A program made the position numbers and the translations under genes. From contig JAPLUT010000007.1 of the NCBI GenBank assembly GCA_026397475.1, forward strand, positions 1 through 64,000: a stretch of DNA of 64,000 nucleotides, read 5' to 3'. Positions 31,146 to 40,034 of the stretch are shown here, piece by piece; positions within the stretch are counted from its first letter, which is position 1; every line of letters starts with the position of its first letter. The notes under the pieces were generated by a model. The model did no database searches. It worked only from the letters and a program-made list of their open reading frames with translations, and was not told the DNA's origin. The DNA comes from a candidate division SR1 bacterium (GTDB lineage Bacteria > Patescibacteriota > Gracilibacteria > Absconditabacterales > Absconditicoccaceae).

Positions 31146-32345
31146 CTAGAACCTTAACAACGGACTCTTTCTGCGCGTCTCAGCAGTAGGAATTTCTCAG
31201 ATATATCAAATTCCCATAAATTTCGAAACCTCTGTTACGTTTCATTTACATTCTCTAATCGCAATTTCAAACTTTGCTCTGGCAAATTCAGGCGTCATAT
31301 ACAGCGGTTCTATACCGATGTTTCTCATCTTCTTCGCAGACTCATAAATATGTAATGCAGGGTCAGAATTTATTGGACTAGCAGCAAAAGCTGATATTCA
31401 TTTTTCTCTTGTTGTCTTGGAAATAGCATTGATGATGTCATCATCAGCTGTTCCTGCTCCATACGTCACAAGCAAGACTCAATGCACCATCGGATCTTGT
31501 ATCTGTCTAATAATTTGCTCAGGCGACATAGCTATCTTTGAATTTATTTCTAGCAAATGGGTATATCAAGAATACACTCTAGGAGCTTTTCACGTATTAT
31601 CTTTTGCTCTTCTCAGCAATTTTTCATGCAAACCGATAGGATATTGCGGCTTAGAAAGATCAGCTATCAACTCATGCATCGGACTCTCAAAGGCATTTTT
31701 ACTAATATCAGAAACTTTTTTTGCTCCACAAGACAGAATAATTCCGTCTCAAAAAGTAATCACCACATCAGCAAATCCAGCCTCGCTAATTCATTCTAAA
31801 GCATAAATACTATTTCTGATATTTAATCCAGCATCGTGCATAGGATCGACGATTGAATGCTGCGCTCAGGTATACACTACAGGATATTGCAAACTATCAC
31901 CAAACATAGCCGCCAGATGTCATGAAGCTTCCGCCATAGTATCTGTTCCGTGAAGAATCAGAAATCCAAGAAATTTATTCTGTATATTTTTTGAAATATA
32001 ATTAATAACGATTACTAAATCATGCACGTTAGAAAATTTCATATTCGCACTATCTATAGCATAAGCATCCAAACTCTCTACTTGAAATTTATTGTTCAAT
32101 CAAGGTTCAACTCTTGCGAATATTTTTGGAAAATCCAAACTCGGAACAAGAATTTTTCCTGTCGGAGTATCCTGCTCCTCCATAGATATCGTTCCTCAGG
32201 TTCAAATCGCTATAATAAGTTTTTTATCGCCAATATTTTCAAGAGAGTTAATTCTTTTGACAAAATTCTGTACAAGGACAGGATCAATAATTTCTAGATT
32301 AGCGAGATCCAAAGGATCTTTTACAAACTGCAACAAGTCCATCAT
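31146..32345 (-). CDS. L-asparaginase
   Basis: A 399-aa asparaginase that hydrolyses L-asparagine to aspartate and ammonia. The two catalytic triads are visible: IGTGGTISM near residue 45, with Gly codons TGA-ACC-TGA-GGA, and LILHGTDTMAEAS. GAQHSIVDPMHDA, ITFGDGIIL and LLVTYGAGT follow in the usual order. The N-terminal 35 residues extend beyond the catalytic core. No signal peptide is present, so it resembles type I cytoplasmic enzymes; the GatD subunit of archaeal amidotransferases is related, but no GatE is nearby. Two adjacent ATGs are possible starts. Confidence 0.9.
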
Positions 32346-32413
32346 ACAAAAAAAAGTAAAATAAAAAAATACCACCATTATTAATTATTCATTATTCATT
32401 AAAATTTTGAATT

Positions 32414-33403
32414 CTATTCAAAATTTTTCAAGTCCTCGCACACCTTTCTGAACGTACAACCCGCACACTTCTTCTCGCTTTTGGTTCTTGGAAAGCTCGT
32501 TGAAGCCAAAGGCTGATTCTTGATAATATCGTTATCCACAAGGAATTGTTTCTGAAATTCCACATCTTCTTTGAGCTTTTGAATAATATTATCAATGTCA
32601 TCTTTTTCTATTTTACCACCAAATTGGTGCAAACTTGGAAGATATATTTCATATGCTTCAATATCAACATTTGCTATATCAACATTGCCCTTCAAAAGGA
32701 GTTTAAGTGCGTAAATTTTGAGTTGTTCAGAAATTCCATCAGTATCCATTTTTTCCTGTCCTGTTTTTCGATCAAGGATAAGATATTTATTGTCAGCAAT
32801 TACTACACCAAAATCGGGTGCTGCCATTACGTTCACAGGCCTCAACTCAGGGATAGAATATAGATTCACTTTCATACCATCAAAATCTTTTTCTCTCGGA
32901 TTTTCGACATAGACAGATTTAGCATTTTTAAAATAATGCTGTACTTTTTCATTTCGATCACTTTCTAAAAAAACTTCAAGATTATTGAGCGCCTTCTTGA
33001 TAGCTTCTTCAAGCTTATCGTCTATATTTTCTCAGTAGTAATGCTCTGAAAGTCCAAACTTACGATCTCTATCATAAGCAGCATAGTCTCTTGTTTTAGA
33101 AATTTCGAATTCTTTTCTCATCTCATCTATAATGCGATCCTTATGTTCTTGAATTGCTGCCTCATCTTGCATTCATTTTTTCAATGCCCTCAAGTAATCA
33201 GAAAGCAAATGATGCGTTTTTTCTCCCACTCGCATATCAATGCTCTTTAAATTTTTAAGCAAAAGCGCAGTAAGCCAAACCTCCTGATTGAGGCTTCTCA
33301 AAGCATGAGGATAATAGTTGAAGTAATACTTCTTATTACAATATTCCAAAAGCGTAATTCTTGTCGTCGACCATGTCAACGTATGATTGTAAGTATTCAC
33401 CAT
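32414..33403 (-). CDS. PD-(D/E)XK nuclease with Cys cluster (RecB/Cas4-like)
   Basis: A 329-aa protein. An N-terminal LEYCNKKYYFNYY cysteine motif, a helical middle and the nuclease core APDFGVVIADNKYLILDRKTGQE (Asp, then D-x-K) identify a PD-(D/E)XK exonuclease domain. The C-terminus has CAGCTFRKVCE, so together with the N-terminal Cys it could bind a 4Fe-4S cluster as in AddB, RecB-like and Cas4 proteins. No CRISPR array or cas genes are in the window, so a repair role is more likely. One TGA glycine at 33173 and another at about 33031. It lies 68 bp upstream of the asparaginase on the same strand. Confidence 0.82.
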
Positions 33404-33530
33404 AGGGTATAATGAGAGAGTAAAAGTAGTCTTTAGTCGGTAGTAGTTCTAAATTATAAATTAATTTAGTGTGTTTTTAAATTATAAATTATATATTTAT
33501 ATATAATCATCCTCGCCCTCATTTCAATGC

Positions 33531-33564
33531 AACAAAAAAAACCGGCATGAGATACATGCACGGC
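33531..33564 (-). terminator. Terminator of the minus-strand gene at 33586
   Basis: Minus-strand GCCGTGCATG-tatct-CATGCCGGT followed by eight Ts, 22 bases after the stop. The rest of 33404-33530 is AT-rich with TAAATTATAAATT repeats. Confidence 0.7.
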
Positions 33565-33585
33565 AAAGAATAGAATTAATGTGAT

Positions 33586-33843
33586 CTATGGATACGCAAA
33601 CCATCCACCTACCAATAAACGTATTATGGCAGGAAGTGTAAAGATAATAACCACTGCGATCAAAATAATTGTCACAATTGCATTAATAGCATTAAGGATA
33701 ACTTGAGAACAAAATCCCCAAGAAGAAAGAATACAAGCACAAAAAAGTATTAATGTTGCAATTCCAGAGACACTAGTTCCGATAAGAAGAGAAATATCTA
33801 TCCACTTAGGAACTTTTTTAACAATTTTTTTCGTTTCCATCAT
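33586..33843 (-). CDS. Two-helix membrane protein, UGA-free
   Basis: An 85-aa protein with a basic N-terminus (METKKIVKKVPKW) and two hydrophobic helices (about residues 17-42 and 48-78). All five glycines are GGN. It has its own promoter (TTGATA-N16-TATAAT) and terminator, the hallmark of the UGA-free group. Not recognised. Either of two adjacent ATGs can be the start. Confidence 0.7.
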   Translation of the reverse strand: MMETKKIVKKVPKWIDISLLIGTSVSGIATLILFCACILSSWGFCSQVILNAINAIVTIILIAVVIIFTLPAIIRLLVGGWFAYP

Positions 33844-33862
33844 TTTTATTTTTTATATTTCC

Positions 33863-33890
33863 ATTATATCAAATCTTGAAAGCATATCAA
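33863..33890 (-). promoter_or_regulatory. Promoter TTGATA-N16-TATAAT (minus)
   Basis: Minus-strand TTGATA (33890-33885) and TATAAT (33868-33863), 16 bases apart, 20 bases before the ATG. Confidence 0.7.
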
Positions 33891-33892
33891 AC

Positions 33893-33919
33893 AAAAAAAG
33901 CCCCGACACTGTCGAAGCC
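33893..33919 (-). terminator. Terminator of the RNase J gene
   Basis: On the minus strand GGCTTCGAC-agt-GTCGGGGC is followed by seven Ts. It lies about 60 bases after the RNase J stop, beyond an AT-rich repeat (33933-33963). Confidence 0.7.
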
Positions 33920-33977
33920 TTTTATTTTTTTAATTTAAAATTCAAAATTGAAAATTTAAAATTTCGCTGAAAGCGGT

Positions 33978-36035
33978 CTAGTCATCACGTCCTTGTTCCT
34001 CTAAGGTCATACCAAGTACTGCTTCATCAGGAGTAATGATATCCGTGATAGCTCATTGAGCTTCTCTGTTGATGTATACATACATTGGGAGAATCATAGG
34101 CAATCTACCGATAATTTTAGTGATATAGTCACCAAGATCATCCTTTATCTGTTTAAGATTATCTTTTATCTCGATACGTCTTTTCTGTTTCTCATTGTAT
34201 TTTGCTCTAGCAAATTCAACGATTTGCGTATGAATAGCCTTTACCTCACTAGAATAGACAAATCATCTCGATTCAATCTGAATATTTCCAACGAGTTCAT
34301 TGCTTTTAGTATCTATCTTGAAGATCAAAGAAATGACTCCATTTTTCGCCATAATATGACGAGCCTTGATAACATATTCACCAGAAAGGTGTCCTTGTCA
34401 TTTACCATCGATCAAGACAGTATCAAGTTTTAATTGTTCTTCACCCACAAGTACGACGTCATCATACATTTCTAACATATGTCCGTTTATATTGGGCATC
34501 AATATTCTGTCTTCATGCATTCCCATATCAAGAGCGATCTTTTTGTGATCATATCTTTCTTGTGCAGGCATAAAGTAAGGTAAAAAGAAACTCGGTTTGA
34601 TAAGATTAAGAAATAATTTGTGATCTTCGATACCTCCATGTCATGAAGCATGGACATCCATTTCTTTGTTAGTAACCAGATTAATATCTTTTACAACAAG
34701 ATCATCGAACATTTTTTTCATAGCACTTTCATTTCCAGGAATTGTACTACTCGACATCAAGATCGTATCTCATTTTTTAATTTTAACGATATTATGTTCA
34801 TCTTTAGCCATTCTGGTTAATGCCGCGAATTCTTCGCCCTGCGCTCCCGTAGAAAGCACAAGAACTCTATTGTCTGGAATGTTGTTGACGTCATTGTCTA
34901 GTTTGCGAATATACTGTTTAGGAGCGTTAACATATCATAGTTGTTGACAAATTTCCACGATATTGATCATAGATCTTCCAGAAAGGAAGACTACTTTATT
35001 GTATTTAATTGCACTATTAATAATCTGAATTACTCTTCCTACATTGGAAGCAAAAGTAGCCACGAATATTCTTCATTCTACTCATTTGATAATACTATCA
35101 AGCGTTTGTCCAATCACTTTTTCTGATATTGCTCGTCCAGGTCTATTTGCTCAGAGACTATCTCCTATGTATAATTTGACTCATTCGACTCAGATTCTTC
35201 CGATTTTAGCTAAGTCACATGGCTTATCCACAGCAGGCGTATAATCGATTTTGAAATCGGCAGAGTTAAATATTAATCCTTTTGGTGTATGGATAGATAA
35301 TGCCATAGTTTCAGGAATATTATGGTTTACCAAGACAAACTCTATCGTAAAGCATCCCAATCTCAAAACATCGGATTCAGGATCTACGAGTTTGTATTTG
35401 ATTTTAGCGGATTCTTTTGGATCATCAAAAGTTTTTTTCACGATTCCCAAAGTAAGTGGTGTTGTATAAATCATAGGAAAATCTAGTTCTGGTAGCATAT
35501 GTCTCAATGCTCCAATATGATCTAAATGTCCATGAGTAAGGACGATTCCTCTAAGTTTATGTTTATTTTTTTTGATATAAGAAATATCAGGAATAATATA
35601 ATCTGCTCCCAATTCTTCGGCAGCAGCAAATTCCATACCCGCATCGACAATAATCAAATCGTTTTCATATTCGATAAACATACATTGTCAAACCTGTTCT
35701 AATCAAAGCAAACTTCAGATTCTTACAGGCTTTTCTCATTTCTTAATAAGTTTACGAGGATCATCAATAGCTGTGATAGGCTTTGCATCTCTATGACGAA
35801 GAAATGCTTCAGAAGTCATTTTTGGTCCTTGAGGAAAACTTGGTCTTTTACCTTTGTAAGGCGTTTTTAAATTGTTTTTTTTGTTGAAATCAATAGACAA
35901 GTTTCATTGCATAGGTGCTGTTGATCCAGCTACAGGTGCTTTTGGCGCTATTGATGGTGTTGGTCTTGGGGGTACAGGTGTTGGCATTTTTGGTGCTTGC
36001 GCTAAAGGCGCTTTTGGTGTTTGTGTTTCAGTCAT
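33978..36035 (-). CDS. rnj: Ribonuclease J
   Basis: RNase J is a metallo-beta-lactamase/beta-CASP nuclease with 5'-3' exonuclease and endonuclease activity in mRNA decay and rRNA maturation. The 685-aa protein has LTHGHLDHIGAL (HxHxDH zinc motif), LVNHNIPET, FNSADFKID, the beta-CASP segments LVLSTGAQGE and DVHASGHGG, and a C-terminal domain ending TLEEQGRDD. An extra N-terminal tail of about 100 residues is Pro/Ala-rich (TPVPPRPTPSIAPKAP) and probably disordered. UGA glycines occur throughout. The start is ATG 36035. It diverges from the methyltransferase gene at 36167. Confidence 0.95.
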
Positions 36036-36166
36036 AATAAAGTATAAGTATAAAAATAATAAAATCTTTTTTTAGATGCTAGATACTAGACTCAAGATAC
36101 AAGGATCAAAAAGTAATCATGTATCATGTATCATGCATCAATGTTTTTAAGTAGTAAAGTAAAAAT

Positions 36167-36709
36167 ATGGAAAGCCTAAAAGAGTTAAGAGTGTACTGCG
36201 AAAGCAGAAGAATCCCTATCATAAGTTTGGCCACAGAAGAATTTTTGTGAAAGCTATTGAGAAAGCATAAACCAAAAATATGTTTGGAAATTGGTGGTGC
36301 AGTGGGATATAGTAGTATATATGTGGCAGGAGTAATAGATACATGGGGAGGAAAGATCACTTCATTTGAGATTTCATATCCAGCGTATCAACTAGGTTTA
36401 TGAAGCCACAAAGAAGCTCATTGTTATAATATCAGGAGTTATCCTTATAACGCCCTCAGTGCTCCTATCAAAAAATTGATGGAAACGCCAGTGGACTTTA
36501 TATTTATCGATGGACAGAAAAGCCAATATGGTGAATATATGGAAATCGTAGAGAAAATAAGCTCACCACACACGGTCATTGTCATAGACGATGTGATCAA
36601 ATATCATAACAAGTTGATATCATTGTACTGATATCTACAAAAAAAGCAAATCAAATATAAAATTCTCAAACTGGATCCTGATGATGGGGTGATGGTCATC
36701 AATGGATAA
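36167..36709 (+). CDS. O-methyltransferase-like SAM enzyme
   Basis: A 180-aa class I methyltransferase. Motif I is CLEIGGAVGYSSIY, motif II-like ITSFEIS, and the acidic strand is VDFIFIDGQKSQY, the metal-binding aspartate region of catechol-type O-methyltransferases (family 3). IVIDDVI follows. It is shorter than the usual 210-220 aa, mainly at the N-terminus. Three UGA glycines. Substrate unknown. The upstream gap contains ATCATGT tandem repeats (36117-36140). Confidence 0.8.
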
Positions 36710-36816
36710 GCCAGATTTCACGAACCTCCACCCATCAAGGAAAAAATAAATAATAGTACGACAGCACAAAGTTTTTAGTAAAGAAATCTACAAAAGTATA
36801 GTATTTTCAAAATTAC

Positions 36817-36844
36817 TTGACTTAACATATAAAATACATATAGT
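36817..36844 (+). promoter_or_regulatory. Promoter TTGACT-N16-TATAGT
   Basis: TTGACT 36817-36822 and TATAGT 36839-36844, 16 bases apart; A-rich leader of 32 bases without Shine-Dalgarno. Confidence 0.75.
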
Positions 36845-36876
36845 ATAGAAACAAACAAAATAAATAAAATAAGACT

Positions 36877-37347
36877 ATGAATAAAATTTTTTTTATAATC
36901 GAAAACCAATCAGAAGAAGCGAAAGCAATCTTACTGGGAATATCATTTATTGCTACTCTAATATTGAGAAACAAAGAACACAAGATTCGTAACTTTTTGG
37001 GAGCCATGGTAGTAGGCGGGGTAACTACTGGTCTAATTACAACCCAAACAATGGATATAGCGTCTGTTGGATGGATAGCGGGCCTAATTGCTACCAGTAT
37101 AATCGCTATCAATGCAGTATTTGCATGGTTCACCATACTGCATGGTTATCAGAACATGTTTTCAGCCATCAGCGAGATAATGACGGTGGTATGCATCATC
37201 GAAATAGGCATAATCAATGCCTGGTTCGTTAACACTACTGTCGAAAGTAGCAAATGGGAAACATTCAACATCCTTCTTATAGTTGTTCCATTATTATGCG
37301 TGTTTTTGTGGAAATCACTCCGCAAAAGAGGATATGTGGTGATCTAA
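36877..37347 (+). CDS. Multi-helix membrane protein, UGA-free
   Basis: A 156-aa protein with about four to five hydrophobic helices (starting near residues 14, 39, 62, 93 and 128) and a basic C-terminus (KSLRKRGY). It is not recognised. All of about ten glycines are GGN. It is the first of four consecutive single-gene units (36817-39628), each with its own 16-spaced promoter and terminator. Its terminator has the same stem as that of the fourth unit. Confidence 0.78.
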   Translation: MNKIFFIIENQSEEAKAILLGISFIATLILRNKEHKIRNFLGAMVVGGVTTGLITTQTMDIASVGWIAGLIATSIIAINAVFAWFTILHGYQNMFSAISEIMTVVCIIEIGIINAWFVNTTVESSKWETFNILLIVVPLLCVFLWKSLRKRGYVVI

Positions 37348-37377
37348 TCTAAGCACAACAAAAAAAACTATTACATT

Positions 37378-37405
37378 CCGGGCGTATTTCGTCCCGGTTT
37401 TTTTT
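37378..37405 (+). terminator. Terminator type 1, copy 1
   Basis: CCGGG-cgtatttcgt-CCCGG and eight Ts. The same stem and loop recur at 39602-39628. Confidence 0.85.
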
Positions 37406-37461
37406 ATATTTTTCTCCAAAATATATCATATTCTCCAGAATATGGTATTTAGGCAAAAGGA

Positions 37462-37489
37462 TTGACTTATATTAGGAAATATATATAAC
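37462..37489 (+). promoter_or_regulatory. Promoter TTGACT-N16-TATAAC
   Basis: TTGACT 37462-37467 and TATAAC 37484-37489; 26-base A-rich leader to the ATG. Confidence 0.75.
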
Positions 37490-37514
37490 AAAAAGACAAA
37501 CAAATAAAAAAACC

Positions 37515-38366
37515 ATGGCAAAAAATGTTTTTATTATTTTGATGACAGTGATGTCATTGAGCTCCTTTTCTCAGGAGATAAAAAAAGAGGAAAATACAAA
37601 TCAAGATATAGGTGTAGTATACACCGACTCGTTATTAGCAGATATCATCAAAGATTTTCGTCAAATTCATGAAGAAAGGCTGATGATCAATGATGAGGTA
37701 AAATCTATAAACGAAGAGAATAGAAATAACACGAAATCTATTCTCATGCTCAATCTCTATCATGATTATGATATGCAGAAAGCATGGCTACAAAGGATAA
37801 TAGAAAGTCCAGAGTACTTCAGAAGGCTAATTATTGAGTATTGCACGGAGAGAGCTGCTAATATTGAGAGACGGGAACGTATTGAGAATCTTTCGAAAGA
37901 TTACATAATAGAACATTATGAAAAAATAGAGAAAAGACTCGATAATGTTGCTGGATACAGCAACTGGATAACGCACCTACCCAATTACTATGAAACATGT
38001 ATCGGTGTACATGAATTCGCTCACCAATCAACGAACCATGGGATATATCTCTCCACATACGCAAAAAATCTGTACAAACTAGCTTTTGATTCAAGCAAGG
38101 TTGATGGCAAGATTATTGTTGCGATAGGAAAAACGGATAGAGAATACTATGGAAATCAAAAAGAACTTGATGCAATGAAAAAGGAACTAGAGTTTGAACT
38201 AGAGCGATTGGAAATTAAAAAATACGAAGAAACATTTACCCATGAACATTATGTGCAAATAATGCAACTAATAAATCAGGGAGTATTTACTAGCTATCGT
38301 ATAAAAGTCTTTTTGAAAGTAATTAGACCAGAATTCATGGAGCAAATTATGAACACTATTACCTAA
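37515..38366 (+). CDS. Exported protein with HEFAH motif, UGA-free
   Basis: A 283-aa protein with a signal peptide (NVFIILMTVMSLSSFSQE). The mature part is charged and helical. Near residue 174 it has VHEFAHQSTNHG, an HExxH zinc-protease-type signature with a further His seven residues after the motif; a third protein ligand is not obvious. It contains long Glu/Lys helices before and after. All eight glycines are GGN. A peptidase role is possible but not shown. A remote parallel is the EELAHSK protein at 1888, also exported and of similar length. Confidence 0.75.
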   Translation: MAKNVFIILMTVMSLSSFSQEIKKEENTNQDIGVVYTDSLLADIIKDFRQIHEERLMINDEVKSINEENRNNTKSILMLNLYHDYDMQKAWLQRIIESPEYFRRLIIEYCTERAANIERRERIENLSKDYIIEHYEKIEKRLDNVAGYSNWITHLPNYYETCIGVHEFAHQSTNHGIYLSTYAKNLYKLAFDSSKVDGKIIVAIGKTDREYYGNQKELDAMKKELEFELERLEIKKYEETFTHEHYVQIMQLINQGVFTSYRIKVFLKVIRPEFMEQIMNTIT

Positions 38367-38388
38367 ATTACATTTAAAAAATTACAAC

Positions 38389-38419
38389 ACTCGAGGCGTT
38401 TCCGCTTTGGGTTTTTTTT
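38389..38419 (+). terminator. Terminator type 2, copy 1
   Basis: ACTCGAGGCG-tttc-CGCTTTGGGT and a T-run; the same stem recurs at 39024-39054. Confidence 0.8.
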
Positions 38420-38441
38420 AATACGTTCTTATAACGATAGA

Positions 38442-38469
38442 TTGACTTTCACAAAAGAATACCTATGAT
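38442..38469 (+). promoter_or_regulatory. Promoter TTGACT-N16-TATGAT
   Basis: TTGACT 38442-38447 and TATGAT 38464-38469; A-rich leader of 30 bases. Confidence 0.7.
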
Positions 38470-38499
38470 ATAAAAACAAACAAAAAATATTGAAAAGTT

Positions 38500-39003
38500 A
38501 TGAATATATTATCAATAAATTTATCAGAAGAACCAATAGGATTGGTCATACTGATTGGTACAATTAGCGTTCTTTTAGGAGCGTTCATCGTCATGAACAT
38601 TCCAGAAAAAGGACAGATAAAAATGGAAACGGTAAAGATTAAGGGGAAAAGGAAACAGAGAGAAAAGAAGGAAGCTCCAACCACCCCGATATCCCGGATA
38701 ACAATAAGCATTATTGTCATCAACATTTGCTTGTTTATTATTGCAGGCGTATGCTCTATTTACCTAAAACAAGACAACGAAAAACTTATATCTTTTATAG
38801 GTATACTAGCATTTCTTGTGATGGGTATAATAATGTCCGACAAGGTAAACGTAGTTGTTGCTTTATTTGTTGGTGCAATCACAGGGGTGCTGATAAACCT
38901 AGCAGTGACGGAGGAAGTCCTACCATTTATAGCATTCACAATCCTTCTAAGTATAGGCATGTTTGCTAAATACAAATACACCAATAGGGATGAAGAAGAC
39001 TAA
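38500..39003 (+). CDS. Membrane protein, UGA-free
   Basis: A 167-aa protein with one N-terminal helix (about residues 13-32), a basic cytoplasmic loop (VKIKGKRKQREKKE) and four further hydrophobic helices between residues 64 and 155. All eleven glycines are GGN. No family recognised. It is the third unit of the UGA-free array. Confidence 0.75.
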   Translation: MNILSINLSEEPIGLVILIGTISVLLGAFIVMNIPEKGQIKMETVKIKGKRKQREKKEAPTTPISRITISIIVINICLFIIAGVCSIYLKQDNEKLISFIGILAFLVMGIIMSDKVNVVVALFVGAITGVLINLAVTEEVLPFIAFTILLSIGMFAKYKYTNRDEED

Positions 39004-39023
39004 CATCGTCAAAAATTACTTTC

Positions 39024-39054
39024 ACTCGAGGCGTTTCCGCTTTGGGTTTTTTTT
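39024..39054 (+). terminator. Terminator type 2, copy 2
   Basis: Same stem, loop and T-run as 38389-38419. Confidence 0.8.
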
Positions 39055-39074
39055 ATATTCTCCTTCAAAAATAT

Positions 39075-39102
39075 TTGACATACATCACAATATAGATATA
39101 AC
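39075..39102 (+). promoter_or_regulatory. Promoter TTGACA-N16-TATAAC
   Basis: TTGACA 39075-39080 and TATAAC 39097-39102; 31-base leader to ATG 39134. Confidence 0.75.
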
Positions 39103-39133
39103 CCAGACACAAACACAAATTAAAAAAAACAAC

Positions 39134-39580
39134 ATGGAACTATTAAAAAATCCTTCTCTCTGGACAACAGTCCTTTTAGGAATAATCGCATTTATTTTAG
39201 GATTTTTAATAATAAAATCCATTAACAAAATTGAAAGCAACGGTCATAGTCGTCTTGAAACAAAAATAATTTTTGCAGCTTGCATTATGGTTGGGATGTT
39301 CGCAACAGGTTTTGTGATTCTGTGTATAATTACAGGAATTATTTTGGTAGAATGGGCATTCATCATAGGATGCTTGATTACTATCATAGTAAAGGTAAAA
39401 TATTCTGATGGAGAAGTTTTCTTACTCACAGGCCTGGGTATTGGAATAATACTCTGTTGGTATGTAGGCGTAGGTATGGCCAGCAACCAATGGAGGTTAT
39501 TAAACATCAATCTAATCATTTTGTTTGCAGGTGGAATATGTGGATACCTCTACGAAAGAGGGAAAAACATACGCTATTAA
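39134..39580 (+). CDS. Glycine-rich multi-helix membrane protein, UGA-free
   Basis: A 148-aa protein with about five hydrophobic helices. It has some 18 glycines, all GGN, although glycine-rich native proteins nearby use many UGAs. The start ATG 39134 follows the promoter by 31 bases; the frame is open further upstream but that part overlaps the terminator of the previous unit. Not recognised. Confidence 0.75.
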   Translation: MELLKNPSLWTTVLLGIIAFILGFLIIKSINKIESNGHSRLETKIIFAACIMVGMFATGFVILCIITGIILVEWAFIIGCLITIIVKVKYSDGEVFLLTGLGIGIILCWYVGVGMASNQWRLLNINLIILFAGGICGYLYERGKNIRY

Positions 39581-39601
39581 GAACGAAAAGTTAATTACAC
39601 T

Positions 39602-39628
39602 CCGGGCGTATTTCGTCCCGGTTTTTTT
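39602..39628 (+). terminator. Terminator type 1, copy 2
   Basis: Same CCGGG/CCCGG stem and CGTATTTCGT loop as at 37378. Confidence 0.85.
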
Positions 39629-39700
39629 AATTATATAACAATATATCAATTATGTTTTTTGTTGCGCCATTATTAAATCAGTGCGAAAAGTAGGTCGAGC

Positions 39701-39899
39701 AAAAAACCCCCAGCAACGTCTGGGGGAATTATCAAAATATGACGAAAGTAAATCCGTGATATTTCCCTAATGGTGATTGATTTTTTTATCCAATATTTTT
39801 GTATCAAGACAAAAATATTGGTCGTGGGGTTTAGGGGCACGAAAAGCCCCTTATCTTTTTTCATTTAGATCAACTTTTGTCGGTCCGAATTATCGGACC
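39701..39899. other. Cluster of four hairpins, possible ncRNA
   Basis: No convincing gene lies in 39629-40034. Four inverted repeats are packed here. CCCCCAG/CTGGGGG at 39707-39726 is a minus-strand terminator with six Ts. A perfect 13-bp repeat lies at 39790-39802/39809-39821. AGGGGC/GCCCCT at 39833-39851 is a plus-strand terminator with TATCTTTTTT. GGTCCGA/TCGGACC is at 39882-39899. Read on the minus strand this could be a structured RNA of about 200 nt ending at 39701; it also insulates the giant gene from upstream transcription. Confidence 0.5.
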
Positions 39900-40034
39900 T
39901 TATTGTATCACAAAAACCCAATTTGGAAACAGGAAAACTAGCTTTTTTTGTTTATTTTCATCAGCATTTATTTATATTCAAATGTCTTATTTTTGTGTTA
40001 GTTAAATTATATTTAACTTCGAGCCTCAGAACTG

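Noticed and set aside
32414-33403. Cas4 and hence a CRISPR locus
   Set aside because: No repeat-spacer array or other cas gene was seen; the domain is also common in repair nucleases.
38963-39580. Longer version of the fourth cassette gene starting at 38963
   Set aside because: The extra N-terminus would be encoded by the end of the previous gene, its terminator and the promoter; ATG 39134 fits the promoter distance.
39673-39864. Minus-strand 63-aa ORF
   Set aside because: It runs through three hairpins and a terminator, so it is unlikely to be a protein gene.
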